A DNA stretch of 64,000 nt from Capitulum mitella (lineage: Eukaryota; Arthropoda; Thecostraca; Pollicipedomorpha; Pollicipedidae), in NCBI GenBank assembly GCA_030062745.1, contig CP099841.1, forward strand, positions 1,364,001-1,428,000, read 5' to 3'. Shown in pieces: positions 36,178 through 48,100 of the stretch; positions within the stretch are counted from its first letter, which is position 1; each line of letters begins with the position of its first letter. Made by a program: the position numbers and the translations under genes. The notes under the pieces were generated by a model that worked only from the letters and a program-made list of their open reading frames with translations, was not told the origin of the DNA and did no database searches.

Positions 36178-39100
36178 GTGAGTCGCCGCGCCGCGCGGCG
36201 TGGCCGGTGTTTGCGGCGGTACCGGTGCTGGTGCCGCAGCGGGCACGGCCGCGCCGCGGTGCCAACACGCCGGCACGACGTCGGCACACGTCGCCGTGCG
36301 GATTGCACTGCAGTACCGTAGCTGGCCCTACGAGGGATTACTGAGCTTGCCCGTGGCCGGTCCTCGGCCCCAGCCTCTGCAGACTGACTGGAAATGGTGT
36401 GCAGTCATGTTCGCATACTGTGTGCTGGGCGCTATGCATGAGCATGGCGCCATAGCCCCACGTCGTATCCAGACGAAGCATGCAAACTTCATTCACAAAT
36501 GCTGAAACACGCAACAGTTATCTAACACGATAGGCTTGATCATTGCATCTCTACGTCATGGAGACGGTCTTTAACATATTACACAATAGCTTGGCTGAGC
36601 CAATGAGTCAAAACGAACTGTAATGTATGTTCGCATGACGTATTAAGTAATGTACGCTATGACTTAACATCATCACTGATAACGATATTACTGCGCAAGT
36701 TTTTAAGCCGACGCCTATAAATGCACGTGAGTGACTTTCCTGTGTGGCGCCTCACTTCGTCCTCCGCCGCGACATCTCAACTGGCCCTCGAGACGTTTCG
36801 TGCGTTTGGGGCGTCATTTCATGGCTCCTGGTGCTGCAGTCTGAACAGACGGGTGAATTCCTACTGGAAATCGCTCAACGACTTTGGGGAGAGCTCATCA
36901 TGCATTTTCATGGCATTAAGTACAGCACAAATATGGCTGGAAGCTCCCAGGATGATATTTATGGACTGGAACACAGAAGTACGCAACATTAACACCCTAG
37001 GATATTAAGCCTCCCCTTCCATAAAACATACATACACTCCACAATAAGATTTGCCCGTGACCGTCATATCCAACCCAGGCTTTTTTACTGTCTGAACAAC
37101 GGCAAAAAAACATAAGATCACTTTTCCTACCATTTCCCAAGGTGAATCACGCACTACGGGAAAAGAAAATCACCAGTGAAAAACAGCCTTGTGGAATCCA
37201 GGGATACGGATGGCACAATGTCTGTTTTGAACCGGTAGCGTTCCGTGAGATTCTACCATAACCTTAAACCTGGAGATCCATCATTCTGTCACAAACCGGA
37301 GCATCGCCACAGATATTTCGACCCGTCACTCTATACACCAGTGACCGTAGCCCGGTACCTGAAGGTTCGAACCATGATCAAATCACACTTTTTCCTCGTG
37401 GACAGTGACAACGGCTCCGCAGAGGCACGTTGTAGTAGCATTAGCAGCAATAAGCCCCATTCCACCGAACCCTCATCGGCCATGGCAATCACGTGCCTTT
37501 GTGTCGTCGGCCACACTAAGAACCACAGAAGATGCAATGTAAAGTCACTTATAGCCACACCATTACATAAGCCATCCGATCACTTTCAATGACAGCAGTG
37601 TAATCGTTTTGCAACAGGTTCGGTTAGTGGCACAAACGGCTAATTAAGCACACAGCCACCAAACAGTCTCAGGTTCACAGTGATCGCGGGCTCCGGTCCA
37701 CATCGCAGCCTCCCTCGGAATTTAGCAGACCAGAGTGTTCAACCGCTCAGCCACATCGTCTTTATTCGGAGGGAAGGGGTAACAGACGCAGTACTCTCAT
37801 GCATAACTTATGCATTTCTCCTGGTCTGCATACTGAAACGCCGCATTGTTAGTTCATCTGTGGCCCTGAAACCTCACCTGGCCACTGTATTAGCCATGTA
37901 ACGGGTCAGCAACAGCAGTGGGTGCAGAACTGTGTACCGCGTGCGCAAACAAGTGTCAAAGCCAACATAACAATCAAAACCAAACAAACAGAAACCCTGC
38001 AATAGGAGAGTTCCACTGCAATTGGACAAAACCAAAATAGCACGTAGCGTTCTTAGACATCGACGGCTGGCTCCTCTTCCGCATTTCTTTCAGCTTTATA
38101 AATCATGCGTAATTAGCATATTCAGAGCTAACTGTACAGGCGCCCACAAACGTATCTTCCTCTCTCTGGCTTAAGTAACGAATGTCAAGGTGTGGGGCTT
38201 GGATGTAACGCCGGTTGGTCAGTTGATGCGTGGGACGGCGAAATCTACACTGCTCGGCGGGTTCGAACCTGGCTTCCCGGCCCGGAGTCGGATGTCCTAC
38301 CCGTCTGACTGGCCGAGCCCACGCACTGCACCAGCGCGGAGTCGGATGTCCTACCCGTTTGACTGGCCGAGCCCACGCACTGCACCGGCGTACTGGTGCA
38401 CTGTTTGGTTATTGTCGTTATTAATGTTATTTGCACCAGCGAACTCGTGCGTTGCTTCCGCAACCTTTGAGCCATTAACCCTATTCCCGGAAGGCTAGAC
38501 GGTATGGTCGATTCCCGGCAGGGGGGGGCGCATTCGGCCCCCCCCCTGAGATCTCGAGAACTACTCGTCCGATTTCATCGCAACAAACGGCAATCGATTT
38601 GCCGTGACGTGAACTATATTTTTATAAAAAGAAATTTTCAAAATTTTGAGATTTGTGGATACAGGGGGACACAAATATCAAAATGGGGGTACTTTTGGAC
38701 TTCTTATAACTCCGTTGTTACCCTCAGCATGGCCAAAAATGGCCTGAGGTGCCTCCCAAAAATGTTGGCTGGCTCCGCCCCTGAGCAGCAAAATAGAATT
38801 CTGAAATTTTGTCACGGCAAAGGATTAGGGTTAGGATTTTTTATTTTTTTTTTTAGGATTTTTTTTTAGGATTAGGGTTAGGATAGGGTTAAGGATTTAC
38901 TAAATTTCGACCCTTCAGAGGTATGATGGAAATTATGTTGTCAGATCATCCTGATGTACAAGAAACAAATGCGCAAAATATGCGCACCATTTAGACTGTT
39001 TCTGGCCTTTGGCCTTTGCTTGAACAACTTCAACGGAACATAAAGTGCATCCTTCCCCTTAGCCATACGTGTTTTTGGTAGGCGACCGAACACGTGAGCG

Positions 39101-42100
39101 AACGAATCAGTCTTTTCCTGTCATGGTTTGCACATCCCCTAAACCCGTTTCGGCTCGCGTACAATTTCATATCGGCGTACAAAATAATTATTTCATAAAC
39201 TTATTTCTGATGTTCGTTCACATCCCGTGAAGTAAATGCAAGCAATGTCATAACGTGACTAGTTATTGCCCGTCATATCGCACGGTAAGACTACAAATGC
39301 CTGGAACGGCATGACGTGAGCAATGCCAAGTCTCCCAGCGCCCTCAAAACAGCGCCGTCTAGGGCCCGAGACGGACATGAGGGCTGTGAGCGTCGCTGAA
39401 GGTTTGAGGGACCAGGGACGACCATGCTCCGCGGCCGAGTCCGCTCAGACCGGGATTCCAGCGGCCGCTCAACCGCAGGCCGCCTGTGAGGCCGCGGCGG
39501 TCGGCCCGGCGGGGCGGCGGCGGCCCGCTGCGACCTGCCGTCCGCGCTCCACCGGGGCGCCGTCTGCGACCGAGCGTCACTCACGGATCGGCCAGGCCTG
39601 ATCAGGCGACCTCTGCTCTCAAGAGGCGCCGGCCGCCCCGCCCTCGGTCGCAGGCCGGACACGACCCGACCCCAGGCGGCGCCCGGTCTGACCGGGCTGT
39701 TCACGGTCAGACCCGACCCGGTCACGCCGCCGCTGTTCTCCGGCAGCCTTCGGTCAGGCCGGCTGTCGGCAGGCCGGCGCCGGGTGCGGCGGTACCGCGG
39801 GCCGGTTTTTCAGTCGGGCCGATATGCGGCGGCCTGCATGACGTTCGCAGCGAGTCGTTGCGCCATCAGCTGACGGGCGACTGCAGCGCACGTCAGGAAT
39901 CCGAAACGACTCCCGGCCAGACGAACACCTCCGCCGTACCCCCTCCCAGCACCTGTCGGCCCTCCGACGCCGGATCCCGCCGTCCTCAGACGGCGGGTTA
40001 CACCGGCCCACGAATCCCCTCCGCTGGATCCCTGCTACCCCTCAGACGGCGGGTTACACCGACCCACAAATCCCCTCCGCTGGATCCCTGCTACCCTCAG
40101 ACGGCGGGTTACACCGACCCACGAACCCCCTCCGCTGGACCCCGCTACCCTCAGACGGCGGGTCATACCGACAGACGCCAAACCTGTGCCGCATATGCGG
40201 CCCACAAGGCCCTCTGACAGCCGGTCATCGTGCCTGACGCTTCCACTCTGCGGGATGCTGGCACCTGTCAGACGCTCCGGCGGCGTGAGGAGGCGCCGGC
40301 GCCGGCTGCGCTCCGCGCCGGCGGCAAAAAGGCCGGCGTCCGGGCGGCCGCCGCCGGGTCAGACAATCACAGTGATTCAGGCCGGACATGCGGCCGCGCC
40401 GCCCGACCCGCCTGGCCTCGGCGCCGCCGGAACTCCCGACACGCGGCCGCCGCCGGCGTAACCACGCATTAGGCCGGCCGGCGGCGGCCGACCCCGTCGT
40501 TACCAGCGCCGCAAGAGGCGCGCCGCTCGCGTGAAGACGCGCCGCGGCGCATCGCGTGCCGCGCGGCCGAAACCGAGCCGAAAACAGCCGAACCATCGCG
40601 CACCCTTACTGGCCCGCGCCGTCTCGCGTACGAGACGAGCACGCCTTTCTCCTCCCCAGAATTTAGATAAGGCGGGCCGGCGTCACGACCCCGCCGGCCG
40701 GTGCCGGGCCGACGGGCGGCCCAGCCGGCGCCTTAATCGGGTCGTGATTCGGAGGAGGGCTCAGTTCGGCCCGCCGGGCCCGATCCTGACTCCCACGGCG
40801 GCCGGTGCGCGCGCGCGCGCGCCGGCGGCGACCCGGCGTGGGAGCCGCTCCAACTGGGTCAGGGAAGAGGCCCGCCGAACGACACCGCACAACGGGGAAG
40901 CTCGGCCCGCCTGACCTTGTGGGGGGGGGGGACACGGCGTGCCAGCGCGCATTGAAGGTCACACAGCAGCGTGGCCCCGCACCGTGCCGCCACACGGCCA
41001 CTGGCACCGTTCGACCCGCCTGACCACGAACCGCAGCACACTACCATCGTCCAACTCGTCTACCCCGTACCAAATACTGAGAAAGGCAGTACCTCGCAAG
41101 ATGAGCTTTGGCACAACCTTGTCCAGCGCGTTTGGAGGACCAAAATCAAACGTAAATACAGATTCTGCGTGCTGAAGGAATGCGCCTCTTAGAGCTAATC
41201 ATTTCTACACATTCAGTGCCTAAGGTGCACTGTTTATCCGAAAAAACGTCTCTGATTGCGCAAGAACTGACAACCGGCCTCAGATTGACTTATGTGATAT
41301 CTAGATCAAATGCACGCATCCGAAAATGACTTGCAATTAAGAACAACAGGACAAAAACAACGCCAATTCAGCTAACGACCAACAAACGTTGCGCAAAAGA
41401 AACCAATAAGAAATTGCAACAAATCTTACCCTGGTACCCTTAACCTGGTAGACGGAATAACGACATTAAACGTATGCTTGTCCAGGATGCCCGCTTCAAA
41501 GATAAATCGGTGCATGTGCTTCCCATGTGACCCAGGTGTAGGTCTTCCGAGTACTATGTAAATGCTACTTAGCATGCCTCGACCTTACGGCTCAAAGTTA
41601 ATACAGCGCCATTACCGAAGCACATGTAAATGACGGTTAAATAGGCAATATGCAAACAAAGTCATCGCCCCTTCAACCACGGTAACATACCTTTGGAGGC
41701 TATCTCCTTTTGTCAATAACGCACCATTGGCAATCCGTAATTCGTCACTGGTAATAATGAGCCATCAGGGGCGCGACAGGCATAATTCATTACATCAGTC
41801 ATTCCGGCCACTGGTAGCAAACACATAAAACAAACTGTTTTCACCAGCAACTCAAGAATCTGCTCTTGATGTTCCTTTGACAAAAAGCAGCTCTTGCCAA
41901 ATTCCTCATAACCGCGGATACACGACTTTCTCCGTGAAGAGAGGGACGCTACAAAACCGACCAGTCCATCAACCAGTGCAAGAACCATGGCTGTGTAGAA
42001 AGCGATGTGCCTCGGGACTGGCCGCCCATCCGTCGTGATGGCCGGACGATGGTTGGTATACCCAGCGCGAGGAGCCGCTTCCACACAGCCGAGTCCTATG

Positions 42101-45100
42101 TCACGGCGGTACAACAAAGCGATACGTCACGGGCAGCGGCCCCCGGACGGCTCAAAGAACTGGATCCCAGTCGCCGGCGACACTGTCACCGGACGCACAA
42201 TGGCGCTGATTTGACAAATGCGATGACGTAAAAGCGAACAGTCATCATTAAGACCCTGACATGTGCCTCTTAAAAAGCGTTCGCACTTTTCAAACGAACG
42301 AAGCCGTGTCCGTTGCCAAAGTGCGTTCAAAACGCGTGAAGAGCCGCATAACAGTCCCGTTAATGACCCAGCGCACCCGTGCCACGACAGTTACCCGGTC
42401 AGACGTTGGTCAACATTTCGCCCCCATTCCCACGCTCCCGAGGCCGGACGCAGCCGTCGGATTTTCGTAAGTCCGCACAGTCCGCTGGAGACCGCGTCTT
42501 TTTTCCCCACTCTTTACGCCGGCCGAGTATGCCCGGCGCCCGCCGCCCGTCAGCGCTCCGCGGCCGCCGCCGCCTCCGCCGCGTTACACATCAACACCGC
42601 ACTGAAGTCCCCGGCGTAGTTCGGTTTCCGGTGCCACTGCCGTGTTCCGTGGTGCAGTCTTCGCTGGCCGCCACCGGGAGACACGTGCAGAGGAGCGGTT
42701 CACGCGTGACCGCTTCGGACGCGCACGGCTAACACGCATGTGATTCATGGTTCACACCTGGGCTGGCTCCGACCGGCTCCAATCGATTGGCTGCGGCCGC
42801 GAGTCCGCCGCCCTCCTGAAGCGCTCACCGAGCCCAATGGCATGCACGAGCGGCGTCGGACGCGCTGAGCGGGCGATTGCTCGGCCGCGCCGTGCTGCCG
42901 CCGGCACGGCCGAGCACGGCCGACACGGGCCGGCCGGCGGGTCGGCCGGGCCGCGTGACCGGGCCGCCGGACGGACGGCTTTTTGTCGGCGGCCCCGCCC
43001 GGCCGACAAAAGCGTCAAGACGGCCGTCCGAGGCGGCGGACCACCGGCGGCTCACTCGCGCCGCGACGCCCGGCTCATCACAGAGGCCCGGCAGCCCGGC
43101 TCAGACGCCCATCACAGAGGCCCGGCAGCCCGGCTCATCACAGGAGCCCGACAGCCCGGCTCATCACAGGGGCCCGACAGCCCGGCTCATCACAGGGGCC
43201 CGACAGCCCGGCTCATCACAGGGGCCCGACAGCCCGGCTCATCACAGGGGCCCGGCGGCCCGGCTCATCACAGGGGCCCGGCAGCCCGGCTCATCACAGG
43301 GGCCCGACACCCCGGCTCATCACAGGGGTCCGGCGGCCCGGCTCATCACAGGGGCCCGGCAGCCCGGCTCACCACAGGGGCCCGACACCCCGGCTCATCA
43401 CAGGGGCCCGGCAGCCCGGCTAATCACAGGGGCCCGACAGCCCGGCTCATCACAGGGGCCCGACAGCCCGGCTCATCACAGGAGCCCGACAGCCCGGCTC
43501 ATCACAGGGGCCCGACACCCCGGCTCATCACAGGGGCCCGGCGGCCCGGCTAATCACAGGGGCCCGGCAGCCCGGCTCACCACAGGGGCCCGGCAGCCCG
43601 GCTCATCACAGGGGCCTAGCCTTCCGGGTGGAATGCAGTCACGTCGCGCGACAATTATGCCGTATGCAAATCACACGCGGCCGCGCAGCCGCTCGGCTCA
43701 CTCGGCGAACATAAATCAAATTCAAGGAAACAATTCAACTTCTTCATCAGGGGTGCACCGGACAGATTCCGCACAGTCGCCGGCGGGGGGTCAATTCGGG
43801 CGAGGCTGCGAGCAAACGGCGTGCGCGTCTCTACCGCTGGAGTTACGAATCAATCGCCCTCACCCCTGCCGTGGCGGCCCGTATCAGTTTTCTGTTGACG
43901 AACGGGACGCGGAAACGGCCGCCGGCCGGCGGACGAGGCGTCATCACGCACCATTTACAGCCTGTTTTTCACGTGAGCTCCTCTGGTCGGGCCCGCTCTC
44001 CCGCCGAGGACGACGCGGCGCAAACAGGGCCGCCGGGCCGCAGCCGAGGAAGGGGACGCCGGCCGGTTTCTGCCGCGGCCGCCGACCGCCGGCAGACGGC
44101 AGACGGCAGGCGGCAGACGGCCCAGGCACGCTCCGGCCGCGCAACCGGACGGCTCCGTGATTAATCAGAGCGCATCCGTTTAGCAATCGGCGTGTGATTG
44201 AGCTCTGGCGCAACCGTGCGGCGATGGCGTCTGCAGGCGGCGGCGCGGCGGTGCCGTCGGGCCGCCGACCGGCCGGCCGGCCCTGTTGCGCTCCTCCCGC
44301 CAGCCCGTCTCCTCACGGCTGACGGGCTGGCCTAATTCGGCCGCGGCGATTCGCAAATTAGCCGGCCGCAAGGACGCGGCTGCAGCCGTCGGCCGCACAG
44401 CCGCAGCCGAACCACACCGGCCGCCGTCTCCGCGAGGCGATCGACGGCCACGGCCCGGTGCGTGCCGTGACGACCAGAACGCGAGCACCACGACCGCGAA
44501 CCGTATGAAGCAGCAGCAATGATACATGTGTACGGATTTGTACGGAAAACCTCCAAAACGCTGGCGTGGGAGACACTGAGCATCGCGAATTACGTGCTCA
44601 TTAAATTACACAGATGATATTATTACGCCACGAGACATGTGATATTGTTACGGCATTATTTTGTAAATTAATGAAATTATATTTATATGAAAGCATGTAC
44701 TTATATTACATGTGTCCGCAAATCTAAGAAGTACACAAACAACATTCCATGTAATTTACAAAGGCGCAGATATCTAGCAATAGCAATGATTCGATGAGGC
44801 GGTACGACTACGATTGCCATCAAAATACCCAAACAGGGCGGAATGCAACGTAAGAAAATGTCAGTCAAGTCCAGCCTTACCTATACGAGACGTTTCGTAC
44901 TGCAAATTTTTTAAGCATCAGTAATGCTCCATGCAGCTGGACATGGCTGGCAATTTTAATCATATGAATTGCAGTGGCTAACGAGTTTCTATAATTTTCA
45001 CAAACTCCCGGTTGATACGTTTCACCACATGTCGTCCATAAGTTCGTGCGCTGACACCATACGTTTCACCATGTTATCACCACAGGTTGATACGTATCAC

Positions 45101-48100
45101 CAAAGGAAACAACCTGTTCGCACGGGTCCCAGTAAAAGTTTTCCAACAGTGAGCCCAGCACAATGCTGACAGTTTCTCGCCGCCATGACATCAATGTTCA
45201 AAATGACGGGACGACGAAAGAAAGACGCATTTCTCCACTACTGGCCAGATTAGGCCAATTTATCAACCCCAACACCAGGAAGTACAACCGACGCGCCTCA
45301 CGAGCACACGGGCGGAACACGTTCTCACACTCGCGCGGCCCAGGAGGGGGAGGGACAGGGCCGGTGACGGCTGTCATTTGTCAGCGCCTCTCGACGTGTC
45401 AAGCTCTGATCTGCCGGCGCTCGTCAGCCTGACCGCCTGCGCCTGTGCTCCAGGCCGCTCAGAGGACCGGGCCGGCGAGCTCTGCATCTACAGCGCCAGG
45501 TGCATCACAAACTCGCCGAGGCTCATCAAAGTCCAGCACTCGCCAAAGTCCGAGTCCTACAGCTATTTCTACCAGGTAAGTCTCGGCGGACGCGTTCCGC
45601 ACGCTGGTCACGCGCCGAGCAAACGAGAAATTCAGCATGACCCAGCACGCCAGCGAGACGGCAATAATACGGCCGATGCGGACAATCATGTGAAAATTAT
45701 ACGATTACCAGCGGAAATGGCGCAAAATTTGACGCGTCACGGGGAAGAAATAGGGACCGACACGGCCTTCCCAATACATATCGGTGTGGCTGTTGATAAT
45801 GACATGCCGACAATACTAGTTGGGTGCTGTCGGCAATTTCTGACATTGAATATCTATTCGGATTAAAAGGAGGAAAGGGAAAGAAACGAAACGCGAAAAA
45901 ACGGCCTGTTTGAGTTGCATACACCGACTCTGGACGAGAACTTCCTGGATACTACGTTTCAAACGTTCGTTTCCGGCGGCAGCGCGGCCGTGAAGCGGCC
46001 CCGAGACCGGAACCGGCGCAGATCGATCTGACAGCGCCGCCATCCGTGGCCGGGCCCCCGGGGAGAAGGCCGCGAGCCGAGCCGCGGCGCCCGCTCTGAC
46101 GCCGCTCCGTTCCGCCCCGCAGGTGCCGCGCCGAATCCGGAAGGTCGTGCGCCGCAAGATCCTGCGCCCGAACGCGACCGAGGCGGCGCCGCCGGCCGAC
46201 CCGGCCGCGCTCTTCGACCACATCCAACTGACGCCGGTCTTCGGCCGCCGCATCAGCGCCGACCGGCCGGCTGCCGAGGCGACCACGGCCGTCCCCGGCC
46301 CGGGACCCGCCGACGACGACGCCGACGATGCTGCCGAGGCGAGCGTCAACCGTGTGTCGGCGAGCCCGAGGCGGCGGCGGCTGCGGCAGCGCCGTCCGCG
46401 GCCGGCCGCGCCGTCCGCCCCGACCGACGACGACCTGAGCGCCCGCGCCAACGCCCTGGAGGCGGCCACCAGGCACGGCTCGGCCACGTCGGACGAGCGC
46501 GCCTTCCGCGTGCAGAGTCTCAAGCGCCGCAGGAAGATCATGGCCAAGAAGCTGGTGCGGAAGCAGTTCCTGAATCCGGAGAAGCCGACCAAGAAGATCC
46601 TCAAGGTGGTGGCCGTGAGGAAGCGGCCCAAAGTGATCCCCGGCCTGTCCGAGGTGTACCACGACAACCTCATCAACAGCCTCATCTCCGAGGAGTACCC
46701 CACGCTCAAGCCGTCGCCGGGCATCAAGGGCTTCCCCGGAATAGACTACCCGATCTATCAACGCATCCCGGAGACGGGCTTCGCCTGTAACCAGCAGCGG
46801 TACTGGGGCATGTACGCCGACACCGAGACCCAATGTCAGGTGAGTGACGCGACCACACCGGCGCCCAACGGGCGTCACGACCACGCAGAGGCCCGGCGCC
46901 CCAACCGTCAGGCGTCACGTGACGCCGAGCGACGGTGACGTTTGCTTTAATTCCGGCTGCGTGAACGTCCATGCGACGTGAGACACCACTGCTCCCATGG
47001 CAACGGCCACTGCGGACTCCCCGACAGCGACACCCAATGGCATTGGTAGTCATCGTTGGTAAGGAGAGTTTAGTCTAGAGAAACCCTGAAAACAGACCAT
47101 GCAATTATTTACAGAACGCATGTCATCATTACATGAGACCTTGGCCATTCCAACCCCCCCCCCCCGTGTCTACCAGGTGTTACACACAATATTGATGGTA
47201 CCGATGGTAATTAAATTCAAGCGCTAATTAAATGAGCTCTTCGCGATCGCCAAAGTTGCGTCACAAGTAAGCTGTTTACCACGCTGCCGGTCAAGACGTC
47301 ATGAACTACAGTTAAGACATCCCCTTTCCGGGACCTGTCCGGCGAGCAAGACTGCCGCTGTCACCAGCCATCTTCGCGTGCTCGCTCGATCCCGCTGCGG
47401 TCTAAACAGCCGGTCCGTCACCGAGCCGCCCCCCGCCGTCTCACGGTTACCAGTGTCGTCACGCCGGGTCGTGACGGGCACGTGCACCTGACCGATGGCC
47501 CGCTCCGGACACCGGGTCGTGACGGGCACGGGCACCTGACCGATGGCCCGCTCCGGACGCCGGGTCGTGACGGGCACGGGCACCTGACCGATGGCCCGCT
47601 CCGGACGCCGGGCCGTGACGGGCACGGGCACCTGACCGATGGCCCGCTCCGGACCAACGCCCCGTGCCGGCGGCCGCGCCTCCGCCGCAGCGGCCCCCGC
47701 GCGACGGTGACCGTTTTCGCGGCGAGGCGCGGCGCCGTCCACACAATGGCGCGGCGCCGCGTTCGTCGCGCCCGCGCCGCGGTCCGTCCGCCGAGCGTCG
47801 CGTGCCGCCGAGGGAGGGCGACGTTTACTTTAATTCCGGTTGCGTGAACGTCCAATCAATAAAACGCCGCGCTTTCTACCATTCTGGCGCACGCAGGGCG
47901 CGTCATGACGGCCTCGGCGGGCGGTTTCGTCACCCGGCCGCCGTTCTTACTCAAGTCAAAGGGACGGCCGCCATTAGGCCAGCGCGCGCTCGCCGCGTCG
48001 CATCCGTCGCGGCCGGCGCAACCCAACCATTTGAGTGATGGCCGCGCGCCGCCATCGCGTCTAAGTGATTCCAATCGGCCGTAATGTACGCGACATTAGG

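Larger units (their letters stand above)
36178..45453 (+). other. Intron 1 of the CPAP-like gene (9.3 kb)
   Basis: Starts gtgagt and ends tgctccag. It contains balanced-GC DNA at 36400-39300, tRNA-derived fragments, the second copy of the inverted-repeat element, GC-rich blocks at 39360-41030 and 42480-44500, two tandem arrays (39985-40170 and 43075-43620), and an AT-rich block at 44580-45160. A minus-strand frame at 41713-42117 and its plus-strand shadows have no recognised domain. Large first introns in secreted-protein genes often hold enhancers; a possible site cluster is listed separately. Confidence 0.6.

Noticed and set aside
37361-37376. B-box-like ggttcgaacc motif
   Set aside because: The motif is palindromic and isolated, with no A box at the right distance on either strand.
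41068-41190. Plus-strand peptide ending DELWHNLVQRVWRTKI and a further 14 residues, faintly like a Tc1/mariner transposase tail
   Set aside because: The similarity is too short and lacks the catalytic residues or a terminal repeat; a protein-profile search would be needed.
41713-42117. 134-codon minus-strand frame with a Cys-rich hydrophobic stretch
   Set aside because: No recognised family, no splice or promoter support, and a length compatible with chance in this composition.
42877-44160. 427-codon plus-strand frame
   Set aside because: It is produced by the 26-bp array cycling through frames; the translated motifs recur every three units and the flanks are compositionally biased DNA.
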